Assembly: GCA_963575745.1 (NCBI GenBank)
Contig: CAUYUJ010013847.1
Coordinates: 1-64,000, forward strand
Direction of reading: 5' to 3'
From: Prorocentrum cordatum
Lineage: Eukaryota; Sar; Dinophyceae; Prorocentrales; Prorocentraceae
DNA length: 64,000 bases
The notes beneath the pieces are model-generated. The model was given only the letters and a program-made list of their open reading frames with translations, did not search any database and was not told where the DNA came from. The translations under genes and the position numbers were made by a program. Below are positions 44,311 to 53,640 of this stretch, piece by piece; within the stretch, counting starts at the first letter, position 1, and each line of letters begins with the position of its first letter.

Positions 44311-46897
44311 ATGGCGCATCCGCTTGTCGGCGGAGGTCCCATCTGGCCCGACCTACGCTCCTTTGCTACAGCTGCTGCCGCGCGACCGCTCGCCGGCAGG
44401 CGCTCTCGCAACGAGACTGCTCAGCGGAGCGCTGCCTCAGCGACGCGAACCCAAAAGCTCCCGCCTTTCCTCCCCTCGCCTCCCTCTTCTTCTTCCATCG
44501 AGGCGGGGGGAAACGACGAGGACGAGGAGGGGTACGAGGAGGCTGAAGACCTGGGTCTCCGCAGCGAAGAACAAGCCGCCAGAGGGAGGAACGGTCTACT
44601 GCTCGCGCCCCACCAGCCACCGCCGCGCAGTACGCACCGCCCGCAGCCCACTGCAACTCTGAGCCAGCCTCACGCCCGCCGAACCGCGGGCGAGGAGGCA
44701 GAGCGCGCGAAGGGAACCGCCTTGGGGACGGGGGAATGGGAGGAGGAGAGTCCTGCTAACCTCCACCTCCTCACTCACTCCCCTCCCCCCCTCACAACGC
44801 CATGGCTCGACCGGGGCCCCGCTTGCTCAGCGGGCACCGAGTGGCCGCTTCGCGCGGCCTTCCGGGTTCCAGGCACCGACGCGGCGGGCCTGTCCTCGTC
44901 CTGGTGGGACGCGTCATCAGCTGAGCCACCCGCTTTGTTGGCGAGCGCCTTTGACGTTCAGCGCGGTGTGCCCCTTATCTGCACCCTCCCGCCGCCGACG
45001 CTGCAGGGCAGGCGTCCCCTGCCGCCCCCAGGCCTCGCCGAATTGGGTATCGGCCCCCCTCCGGGCCTTGGCCCTCCATCGGCTGCCGAGCGAAGGCCGC
45101 CGTCGCCACGGGTTCCGACGGGGTTGCCTCCTCGTCCGCCACCCGGTTTGGTCGCGCCGTTGGAGCCGGATGTGTGGCGTGTGGAATCGCTTCCGCGTTT
45201 CTCCGGCATGGAGGCCGGCGCTCGGGTGCCGCCTGCGATCAGTCCGTGCACGCCCGCGGAGTCGTTTCTCGTCGGTGGTGGATCGCCCTTCCAAGCCGGG
45301 CGGGCGGGGCCGCCGCCAGGTCTCGCCGACCCAGAGGCGCTCCCGTCGCTCCACCGTAACGCTGTTGATCCCGCCTCACTTTGGGCGTGCGCTGCCCGTG
45401 ACTTGGGTTGGTATGGTGATTTCGGAGGGCTCCCACCGCCTACCAGCCTCGTGGGTGGTGTCGGCGCGCCCGCCGCCAGTGGTCCATCCCCGCGTGCGGG
45501 CGCCCGCGATTTGTTGCACTCGCTCGGGCTATTCGGGGATCCAGCCTCATCCTTGTCAGCCCTGCCGCCCCACATGAGGACATATGCGATGGCGTCAGCC
45601 GCCGATGCCGCTGTTTCACGGGGGGTTCTCGTTGCGGCTGCTTGCCAGGCTACTCCTCCACCCGCCGCCGCTGTGCCTTCGCGCGGTGCTGCGGGCTCGG
45701 GCACTTGCGACTTGCCGCGGTCGCTCGGGGTGCATGGGGACCCCCCCACGCCCCCGCCCGACACAGCGTCGGTGCTGGCAGAGTCTACTTCTGAGTTCGG
45801 CTGCACGGGCGACCCGGGCGGGCTCTGGCCGCCGACCTGTCCCGCGAGCGGGGTCGACGTGTCAGGTGCACGAAATCCTACTCCATGTGGCGCGGGCGCG
45901 TCCCGCGTTGGCAACGGGACGTCGTCAGCCCACGTTCGGTGCCCTTCTTCTCTGCGCCGACTCGACGCGTCGCCGGCCGCCTTCGTGTCTCCTACGAGCG
46001 GTGCTATCTGCTCGAGTCCACGCGACGTGCTGCGGGCGCCCAGGGTTCGCGGCGACCTTCCCGCGCCCCTGTCAGACTCAGCGGGTCATTCGAGCGCTCA
46101 CGACCTGCCGCGGTCGCTCGGGGTTCCTTCGGACCTGGCTGACGTGGCCGACAGGATGGCTGCATTGCCCCTGGCCACCCCAAGGCCATCAGCAAAGCCT
46201 TTCGCCGCTGGGCCCCGCGCCTCCGCCTGGGCAACACGACCTTGCCTCGGTCGGCGGCTTCGCCGAGGCGGGCGGCGCGGACGCCGTGGACCCGCCTCCT
46301 GCGGCTCCCCAGTCGGACCTCAGCATGGCGCTGATGTGCTTGCATCAGTCTCCAGCCCTAGCCCTGCAGCAGGGGCGGGGCTCCCGCCCAGCAGCTCATC
46401 CGCTACTGGGGTTTCTGAGCGACTACGCTCAGGCCCCGTCCGCATCTTCGGGCGACCTCAACTCTTCGTCCACTCAGATGCGGGGGATCGCACGGCGGCG
46501 CGCTTGGCATGCTACCTTGGCGCAGCACGGTCCCGCCGTGCGAGACCCGCTCGGGGTTCAGACGCTGCTGACCTGCCAGTGCATGTTCATCGATCAGCAG
46601 GCGGGGGACCGCGGCTGCCTAGAGGCCGCATGGTTCCTCACGGGGGTGGAGCCCACTCCATGTCGCGTCACCAGTCAGCACACGGAGCGCGAGGCGCAGT
46701 CCCCGTTTTCACCCCTCGTGGACTTCCGCTGGCTGTCCGCGCAGGGCGAGTACATGAAGGAGCTGCAGGTTTTTCGGACGCGCCTCGACGCCGAGCGCGC
46801 CGCCGCGCTTCCCCAGCAGCCGCCTCACGTACCCAAGCAGCCCAGGACTCCAAAGGTGCCTCCCAAGGTACCGAAGGTGCCACCCCAGAAGCAGTGA
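44311..46897 (+). CDS. N-terminal ORF of the DIRS-like element, with one frame change
   Basis: First in-frame ATG at 44311 (MAHPLVGGG). The protein is low-complexity: an acidic patch (DEDEEGYEEAEDLG), PPGL repeats (PPPGLAELG, PPPGLGPP, PPPGLVAP, PPPGLADPE), then about five diverged ~40-residue repeats at 45500-46130 with DLPRSLGVHGDP and variants. Around 46210 the coding signal moves to the next frame (HDLASVGGFAEAGGADAV, MRGIARRRAWHATLAQHG, LVDFRWLSAQGEYMKEL) and ends at TGA 46895-46897 after KVPPQKQ. Position suggests a Gag-like structural protein; no zinc knuckle is seen. Because the original frame is also open through this stretch, the change could be an indel pair or two overlapping ORFs. 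Confidence 0.45.
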
Positions 46898-47235
46898 CGG
46901 GGCCGCTGCTGCCCGTCACCTGCGAGGGAGCTGCCTCCAGTGGCCGAGGTTCAGCGCCGCAGTCAGTCCGTGCTGACGCTGCTGCGGCTGCTAGGCGCGC
47001 TTGGGCGCAGCGAGGCCGTGAGGGTAGGAATGCGCTCTTCCAGCGATGCTGGTGCGGCCCCGCAGGGAGGAGTTCGTTCCGCCATCACGCCTCTCGCTTC
47101 GCTCCGAGCCGCCCCTCGTATCCACCCGGCCATTTTGGCCACCACTGCCCTCAGTCGAGCTCCCCCCGCACGGGGTGTGCAGCCCCTGAGAGCGGTGTCC
47201 TTGCTGGCGCGCGTCCTGTCGCGTGCACCCCCGCT

Positions 47236-50200
47236 GCCCTTGCTAAAGTCGCGCCCTTTGTCGCTGACGTGTCTTCCTTGCTGCGTCTTTTTCCTGGCGC
47301 AAACATCGATATCACCCACTGGGCAGCTGCGCTGTCTCAGGTCGGGATGGGTGCTCGTTGTTCACTGGGCTCATTCTCCCGCTCATCTTTGCGTGCGTTG
47401 GATCGGGACGACCCGTACTTTTTGGGGCCGCCTCCCCGCGATCCTTGGCCGTGTCCGCCTGCCCCACCTCTTGGTCCCCCGCCTGATGGTCTGTCAGCGA
47501 GGCGCAGGGAGCGTTGGCGGCTCAGGCGCGCGGCACGGACTCTTGCGCAGTATTCCGTTATTGCGTTGAACTGGCTCACGCTGGGTCACCCTAGCTTCGC
47601 TCCCGCCGAAGCCCGAGTCCGCGCCACGGCCTCGCCCTGCCAGGAGGGCGTTCGCTCCCGCATTGAGCGGTTGTGTCGGATCGCAGTTCGCCTTGCCCGC
47701 GGTGGCAAGAGCGACCTTGGTCGGGCTTTCGCCAAGTTCGACTCCACCGAAGTCTCGCTCCATGGCCTGGCCACCCATGTCGTAGCTCTTGAGGCTTCCT
47801 TCACCTCCTCCTCTTCCGTGCCTGCCCCCATGCGGCACTGCCCGACCAGCGCTCCGCCCGTGCCTGGTTCGTTGGCTTCTGCGGCGGCCTGGGACCCCAC
47901 CCAAGCCGAGCCCTTCGACCTCAAGGTCCGGGCCTCCCGCATCAAGTGGGATTACTCGCCCGAGTTCGATCCCACTCCCTTCCTCTCCGACGCGCGTGTG
48001 CGCGAGGCGTTCCTCGACCCCGAGGTGATGCGGCTGCCGTCGGCAGAGTGGCCTTCAGGCCAGAAGGGTGCACGTGTCCATATGGACCGCGCTGAGCTGT
48101 GGGCCCTGCTCCAGAAGTGGGACGCCTGCGGCGCTCTCTACCTGACTCCCGCTTCGGACCTCGCCTGGGATGAAGCTTGTGGAGCTTTCAGGGTTCCAAA
48201 GGACAGCGACTTCGATCGTCTGATCCTTAACCCTACAGTGGTCAACAGCCGCTGCGCCTCCATCTCGTCCAGCACGCAGCGGCTCGGCCAGGGCTTCCTG
48301 CTGTGCCGCCTGGGCCTGGAGCCTGGCGAGTGGTTGGCGGTCTCCTGCGACGACTTGCGGGAGTTCTACTACACGTTCCGCGTCCCCCCCGCCCGCGCTC
48401 GGCGAAACGCTCTGCGAGTTCGCCTGCCTTCGGCCCGCTTCAAGGCATTTCGCGCCTGGCGGCCCGAGCTCGAGGGCGTGGACGTCGCCCCATGCTTGAA
48501 CGCTCTTGCGATGGGCGACAACATGGCGGTTGAAATTGCCAACTCAGCCCATGAGGGTGTTCTGCGCAGTTTCGGCGCCTTACGACCTCACGAACAAGTC
48601 GTGCATCGGTTGCCCTTCCCCCGGGGCCCTTTCGTGGAGATGCTGAACATTGACGACCATACTGGCTTCCAAAAGCTCTCCTGGCGTGGGACGGCGCCTC
48701 GCCCTGACGACCCTCATCGTCGGGATCGCGAGGTCTTCGCCGCCTGCGACAAAGGGTACCCGCGCGTGGGCCTGGTGCAGCACCCAGGCAAACGCGCCCG
48801 CGGGGAGACGCACAAAGTTGTGGTGGGGGCCGAAGTAGAGGGACGTATCGGTATCGTCTGCGCCCCCCTGGTGCGGACCGTTGCCCTGTGCAGGCTGACC
48901 TTGATACAGATTTATCTCGGCATCACTACACGGTCCCTCTTGTCATCTCTTGTCGGTTGTTGGGTGCAAGTTTTCCTCTACCGCCGCCCACTGTTGGCCA
49001 TATTTACGCATGTCTACAACTTTCTGTCACGTCTGGCAACTGAGGACGGGATCGAGTACGATCTTCCTCCCTCGGTGCGTGACGAACTTTTGGCTTGTAC
49101 ATTTCTGGCCTTCACCGCTATAACCGACCTTCGGGCGCGCCCCTGCTCCGAAGTGTTCGGTACGGACGCATCCCTCGGCTGGGGGGGAGTGGTCCGCGCT
49201 CCGATCAGCTCCCAGTTGTCTGCCGAGCTGTGGCGGCGATCTGAGCACGGGGGGTGGCACACGATTCTGCACAATCGGAGCCTCCTCGCCGTTCTGAGCC
49301 GCGGCGAATCCTTGGGCCCTGAGCTTACCCAGCTGCACCGCGACCTGGGGCTGCCTTCTCTTGAGCCTCCCGTCGCGCCGCGCTGGGTAACCGAGCTCTC
49401 GGAGGCGATTCGCTTTCGCTTGGCGTATAAATGGGAGTTCCGCATGCCGCGTCACATCAACATCCTCGAGACCACCGTTTATAAGAGTCTTTGCAAGTAC
49501 TGCTGTATTCGGATCCCAGACTCCCGTATTCCAGTTCTTCTGGACTCGAAGGTGGCCCTGGGGGCGTCCGCTCACGGGCGTAGCAGCTCCCCTGGGTTGT
49601 CCCACGTTCTTTCCACCACTTTGCCTTATGTGATCGGGGGAGGTCTTTATATGGGAGGGTTATACGTGCCAACGGATGTGCATCGAGCAGACGATCCTAC
49701 CAGGAATCGCCCCGTCAGGCCCCCTTCTATACCTCCACCGTCCTGGCTGGTTGAAGCCGAAGCGGGAGACTTCACCAGGTTTGATTGTGTCGCATACGCG
49801 GACTCCCGTGCACCTTATCCCACATGTCTGTGGGGACGCCTTGTCGCGTTGCTGCTGTCTCGAGGGCTCCTCGACAGCCCCGTGGGCCACAATGGGGCGG
49901 CCTGTTCCCCCCTCGCGGCGGGCGTGGGGCTGACCGCCGCTGCAGACGACGCCGAGGGGCCAACTGCCGGAGCCCCTGGCGCCTGCAGCGCTGACGGGGC
50001 GCCCGCTGAGGCGCTCGGCCCCCGTGTGGGGCCGCGGAACGCGCTGTTCCAGCCGCGCGACGAGGGTCCCGGCAGCTGCGCGGAGGGGGCAGCCCGCCTT
50101 GTTGCTCCCCCCGCGCTCTCGTCGGCCCCCGACGCGCGTCCCAAGACGCGGTCGGCCCCCCAGCCTGCCGTCGGGGGTGGCCAAGCTCGCACAGTTGGGC

Positions 50201-52806
50201 GCGACTTCCCGACGGGCCGCGAGGCCGCGACACCTCACGCCTTCCAGCGCGCCGCCCGCCTGGGCCGAGCCCGCCAAGTGCTCGGGGTCGCGGAGGGCGC
50301 CCACAGGGACGCGATCGAGGGCTCGTTCCGGCGCCTCTCGGTCCCGTGCCGTCCCGACAAGGCACCCGCGGGGTTGACAGCTGCCGAAGCGGTCGCCCGC
50401 GTCCAGCGGTGGAAGGACTTGTGCGACGCGAAGTCCCTGCTGCTGAAGGCGGCGGCGCATCAGTCGGCGTCCGCCGTGCTCGCGCCTCCGCAGGCGAGCC
50501 AGCCGTCCAGGCTTCCGCTTGGGCCGAGGCCGTTGGCCAGGGCGCCCGCCGAGGGGCCCCTCCCGCAGAACACGCGTGCCGTCCTGCACAACGCTGAGGT
50601 CAAGACGGGCCTCGCCAACGAGGAGCGCGCCGCTCGCGGTGGGGACGCACCCGCGTCGTCTACTGGCCGCTCCTTGGCCGAGGTGGAGGCCGAGGATCCG
50701 CGCGCCCTGGCGCGGCCCGCCGACGACCCTGCGTCCCGCTTCAGCCTCCGCGAGCGGCGCGCAGTCCGCGCCCGCCTGGGCCCGCGGGATGAGGCGGTCG
50801 AGGACCAGCCCAACCGCGGTGGTCACGCGCCGCACTCCGCCTCGCGCACGGGCGCCGCGCGCGCCAGGCGCGCCGCCAGGCAACGGCGGGTTTCGATGGC
50901 GGCGCCCCCCGCCCCTGAGGGGGGAGCCGCCACGGCGCCTGGCCGCAGGGCGCGTCGCACAGCCAATGCGCGCCGCTGGGCAGGCGTGGCACGCCCCAGC
51001 TCCGCCGCGGGAGTGGGCTCCCCACAGCGGAGCCCCAGCGCTGCCCGCGGCCGTACGCGGTCTCCAAACCCGCACGGGAGGGACCACACCTCTCCCTCGG
51101 GGGGCGGCTCTTCGCCTCCCGTCGACGGCCCGCTCTCGCCCGAGGAGCCGTCGGAGCCGCCCGCGGGAGTGGCACCGGAGGGCCCCCACGCCAGAGCCCC
51201 GAGGTGCCCCCCGCGCTCGCCCGACGGGTCACCGCCCGCGAGCGTTCGCAGCCGTTCGAGAGCGGAGCCCGCGTGCGACGAGGACGAGGCGTTCGACTCC
51301 GACGACGCCCTTCTGCAAGAGGGCGCGCTCGCCTCTCTGAGCGCCCTCGCGGACTCTTCGATGGACCTTGAGCGCGTCGTGGCGGGCATGAACCCCGAGG
51401 TCCTCCGCCGCCTGCAGACGGTTTTCCCTGGTGGCTCGGCTGAACGAGGACCCCGCGACGAGCGCTCCCGCTCTCATGAGCGCTCCGGCAGCAGGAGGGG
51501 TTCTCCCCGCAGCCACGGGGGCAGGCAGCAGCGCGGTAACAGGGGGCACCCTCCTCGCCGCTCGGGGGGCTCCCCGCCCGCCGCTCGCGCCTCGGCTCGC
51601 AGCCGCTCTCGGGGCCGCGGTCCGCGCGTAGGCTCCGAGCCTCCGCGGCCCTTGCTCCCGCCGCCGCCTCCGCCCCCTCGCCCTTCAGACAGGCGAGAGG
51701 CGTCGCGCTCCAGGGACGCCCGCGGCTCCCCCCGCGCGCCCTCGCGACAGGTGACGTCGCCTCGGCGACGCGAGGCGCGCGCCCCTCGGGTCGCTCCGAA
51801 GCGGCGCCCGAACCCTGCTACGGCGCCTCGGCAGGCCGCGCCCCGCCAGGGTGCGAGCTCGGGCGGCGCCCACGCAGGCAGCTACCGCGCGGGCCCCGCT
51901 GCTCAGGCCCCCCCGTCCTCGGTAGGCACGCGCTCCTCCAGCGATGCTGCTGCGGCCCCGCAGGGCGGAGGGCGTGCCGCCGAGGAACGGGGGTCTTCGA
52001 GCGGCCTCGCGCCTGGCCGGGGCTCGGGGCGCGAGCTGCATCCCAGCGGCACCCACAGCGGCGACCCCGGGAGCGCCGCGGCTGCAGCCTTCGCAGCGCG
52101 GCGCACGGCTTCCGAGGCCGTCGAGCAGCCCTTGCCCACTCTGACTCAGGGGAGTGCGGCCCCACTGTCCCCTATCTCGGATTCCCGCGTTCCGCGTCTG
52201 AACTTCCCTCACCTGTCCGCCGACGAAGCGGCGCGCCTGGGCCTGCAGGCGCCGACCGTCGAGGCCATCTTGGCCAGGGCCCCTGGGCCCCCTCAACGCG
52301 TCCAGACCTGCGCTCTGGTTCCTGCCTCCGCCCTAGTAGCGGCTTGGGGGAACAGGCGGGGCAGTGGCGCCTCGACGCAGCCGCCCGCTGCTCTCTCCCC
52401 GAGCATCCTGCCGCCCCTGGGGTTGGCCAGTCTCGATGAGGGCGCAGGCTCCGCCGAGGTGGCCGCAGGTGACGTCAGGGGAGCTTGCGCCGAGGCTCCC
52501 CAGAGGACCCTGCATCTGGCCCTCGAGTGCCTCCTTATGGCGCTCGAGCAGGGCGCAAGCTCCGCCGAAGTGGCCGCAGGGGACGTCATGGGAGCGTGCG
52601 CCGAGGCTCCCCAGACGACCCTGAATCGGGCCCTCGAGCGCCTCATTTTGGCGCTTCGGCAAGGCGCAAGCTTCGCCAAGGTGGCCGCAGGGGACGTCAT
52701 GGGAGCGTGCGCCGAGGCTCCCCAGACGACCCTGAATCTGGTCCTCGTGTGCATCCTTCTGGCGCTTCAGCAGGGGAGCCACGTTTCACGACACTGGCTT
52801 AAGTAG
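47236..52806 (+). CDS. Pol ORF of the DIRS-like element: RT, RNase H, J-like domain, repeats
   Basis: The frame has been open since before 43825; an in-frame ATG lies at 47347, but coding character begins earlier (VAPFVADVSSLLRLFPG). RT at about 48100-48740: LLQKWDACGALYLTP, DRLILNPTVVNSR, SCDDLREFYY and MLNIDDH, the YxDD box with Asn for Tyr. RNase H at about 49150-49720: GTDASLGWGG, HINILET, LLDSKVALG, GRSSSPGL and a final ADDPTR, close to the DIRS pattern. At 50250-50445 a J-like domain reads RQVLGVAEGAHRDAIEGSF and CRPDK. From 50800 it is Arg/Ser/Pro-rich, and three 37-residue repeats (52438-52770) precede GSHVSRHWLK-stop. No tyrosine recombinase motif (R...HxxR...Y) is apparent. Confidence 0.7.
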   Translation, partial: ALAKVAPFVADVSSLLRLFPGANIDITHWAAALSQVGMGARCSLGSFSRSSLRALDRDDPYFLGPPPRDPWPCPPAPPLGPPPDGLSARRRERWRLRRAARTLAQYSVIALNWLTLGHPSFAPAEARVRATASPCQEGVRSRIERLCRIAVRLARGGKSDLGRAFAKFDSTEVSLHGLATHVVALEASFTSSSSVPAPMRHCPTSAPPVPGSLASAAAWDPTQAEPFDLKVRASRIKWDYSPEFDPTPFLSDARVREAFLDPEVMRLPSAEWPSGQKGARVHMDRAELWALLQKWDACGALYLTPASDLAWDEACGAFRVPKDSDFDRLILNPTVVNSRCASISSSTQRLGQGFLLCRLGLEPGEWLAVSCDDLREFYYTFRVPPARARRNALRVRLPSARFKAFRAWRPELEGVDVAPCLNALAMGDNMAVEIANSAHEGVLRSFGALRPHEQVVHRLPFPRGPFVEMLNIDDHTGFQKLSWRGTAPRPDDPHRRDREVFAACDKGYPRVGLVQHPGKRARGETHKVVVGAEVEGRIGIVCAPLVRTVALCRLTLIQIYLGITTRSLLSSLVGCWVQVFLYRRPLLAIFTHVYNFLSRLATEDGIEYDLPPSVRDELLACTFLAFTAITDLRARPCSEVFGTDASLGWGGVVRAPISSQLSAELWRRSEHGGWHTILHNRSLLAVLSRGESLGPELTQLHRDLGLPSLEPPVAPRWVTELSEAIRFRLAYKWEFRMPRHINILETTVYKSLCKYCCIRIPDSRIPVLLDSKVALGASAHGRSSSPGLSHVLSTTLPYVIGGGLYMGGLYVPTDVHRADDPTRNRPVRPPSIPPPSWLVEAEAGDFTRFDCVAYADSRAPYPTCLWGRLVALLLSRGLLDSPVGHNGAACSPLAAGVGLTAAADDAEGPTAGAPGACSADGAPAEALGPRVGPRNALFQPRDEGPGSCAEGAARLVAPPALSSAPDARPKTRSAPQPAVGGGQARTVGRDFPTGREAATPHAFQRAARLGRARQVLGVAEGAHRDAIEGSFRRLSVPCRPDKAPAGLTAAEAVARVQRWKDLCDAKSLLLKAAAHQSASAVLAPPQASQPSRLPLGPRPLARAPAEGPLPQNTRAVLHNAEVKTGLANEERAARGGDAPASSTGRSLAEVEAEDPRALARPADDPASRFSLRERRAVRARLGPRDEAVEDQPNRGGHAPHSASRTGAARARRAARQRRVSMAAPPAPEGGAATAPGRRARRTANARRWAGVARPSSAAGVGSPQRSPSAARGRTRSPNPHGRDHTSPSGGGSSPPVDGPLSPEEPSEPPAGVAPEGPHARAPRCPPRSPDGSPPASVRSRSRAEPACDEDEAFDSDDALLQEGALASLSALADSSMDLERVVAGMNPEVLRRLQTVFPGGSAERGPRDERSRSHERSGSRRGSPRSHGGRQQRGNRGHPPRRSGGSPPAARASARSRSRGRGPRVGSEPPRPLLPPPPPPPRPSDRREASRSRDARGSPRAPSRQVTSPRRREARAPRVAPKRRPNPATAPRQAAPRQGASSGGAHAGSYRAGPAAQAPPSSVGTRSSSDAAAAPQGGGRAAEERGSSSGLAPGRGSGRELHPSGTHSGDPGSAAAAAFAARRTASEAVEQPLPTLTQGSAAPLSPISDSRVPRLNFPHLSADEAARLGLQAPTVEAILARAPGPPQRVQTCALVPASALVAAWGNRRGSGASTQPPAALSPSILPPLGLASLDEGAGSAEVAAGDVRGACAEAPQRTLHLALECLLMALEQGASSAEVAAGDVMGACAEAPQTTLNRALERLILALRQGASFAKVAAGDVMGACAEAPQTTLNLVLVCILLALQQGSHVSRHWLK
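52438..52770 (+). repeat. Three in-frame 111-base repeats
   Basis: Units begin at 52438, 52549 and 52660. Each encodes 37 residues with (S/F)A(E/K)VAAGDV, GACAEAPQ and a hydrophobic helix (LALECLLMAL, RALERLILAL, LVLVCILLAL). They end the pol ORF. Confidence 0.95.
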
Positions 52807-53171
52807 GGCCAGATTGTTCAGCCGACGACGCTGCGTCGGCCAGAGCAGGGGGGTAAGCATTTGGACTTCACCGATCCGCTCCCGCCCTGCGCGCGTTGCG
52901 GCTTCCGTACTCGGTGAAACTATTTGCTTTCGGCTATTGGCGTGCTGATCGTCTAAACGGCCTTCTCGCCCCCCTACGAGCTGTCCGCTCTCCCTGAGCC
53001 CCCTTTGTGCTCAGGTCGCCTGTCGTACTGTCAGTTGCGACCTCTGTCGCTGCCCGCCCGCGTCGTCCTTGTCGCTTCCCTTCTAGGGGTCGGCCCTGCT
53101 GTATGGACCACCTGTCTATCGGCCGCCCGCCGAAACCTTGTCACTGCGCAAGGGCTTTGAGCATGGGTATG
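52807..53171. other. 3' non-coding part of the DIRS-like element
   Basis: Lies between the pol stop and repeat B1. A short hairpin GCCGACGACGCTGCGTCGGC is visible at about 52820-52840. No coding signal. Confidence 0.6.
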
Positions 53172-53328
53172 GCTGCATCGCCGTTTACGGCGACCAGGCG
53201 GACTCCACCGCCTGAGGCGGCGCCCCGGCTCGGGCGCGCGGGGCGGGCCTGCCCATTTTGGGCCGTTCCGCGCGCGCGGCGCCGCGGCCCCGCACGGAGA
53301 CAGCTCGCTTGCGCGCGAGCGGGAGAAT
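53172..53328 (+). repeat. Split direct repeat B1
   Basis: 157 bases identical to B2 at 53422-53578. Contains a hairpin CAGGCGG-ACTCCA-CCGCCTG (53195-53214). Its right end abuts A2, sharing AT. Confidence 0.95.
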
Positions 53329-53387
53329 GCTCCTCTCTATTCTCCTTGCGACCCGCGCTCTTGCTGTCTCTGCAGCTTCTCAGCCCC
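53327..53387 (+). repeat. Split direct repeat A2
   Basis: 61 bases identical to A1. The B1-A2 junction has the sequence expected for joined element ends. Confidence 0.95.
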
Positions 53388-53421
53388 CCTCCCTCCTCTC
53401 CCTCATCTTGGCTGATGTGGC

Positions 53422-53578
53422 GCTGCATCGCCGTTTACGGCGACCAGGCGGACTCCACCGCCTGAGGCGGCGCCCCGGCTCGGGCGCGCGGGGCGGGCCT
53501 GCCCATTTTGGGCCGTTCCGCGCGCGCGGCGCCGCGGCCCCGCACGGAGACAGCTCGCTTGCGCGCGAGCGGGAGAAT
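53422..53578 (+). repeat. Split direct repeat B2
   Basis: 157 bases identical to B1. Its end GGGAGAAT runs directly into CATCATCAT. Confidence 0.95.
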
Positions 53579-53640
53579 CATCATCATCATCATCATCATT
53601 ATCCTCCTCCTCCTCCTCCTCCTCCTCCTCCTCCTCCCCC
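53577..53640. repeat. (ATC)n and (CTC)n, right flank of the element
   Basis: ATC units then CTC units, mirroring the CTC and ATC tracts at the left flank. Confidence 0.9.

Larger units (their letters stand above)
43551..53578 (+). mobile_element. DIRS/Ngaro-like retrotransposon with split direct repeats
   Basis: A 10,028-base element bounded by A1 (43551-43611) on the left and B1-A2-B2 (53172-53328, 53327-53387, 53422-53578) on the right. A1 and A2 are identical over 61 bases, B1 and B2 over 157 bases. This A1...B1-A2-B2 arrangement is the split direct repeat of Ngaro/PAT-type DIRS elements. Both flanks are (ATC)n and the shared AT at the junctions suits crossover at a dinucleotide without target duplication. 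Internally it encodes RT and an RNase H of the DIRS-like type. I cannot recognise a tyrosine recombinase, which such elements normally encode. Confidence 0.85.

Noticed and set aside
49660-51189. Minus-strand 509-codon ORF inside the DIRS-like element
   Set aside because: Shadow of the GC-rich pol frame; no integrase or other motif, and the plus strand carries RNase H and J-like signals.
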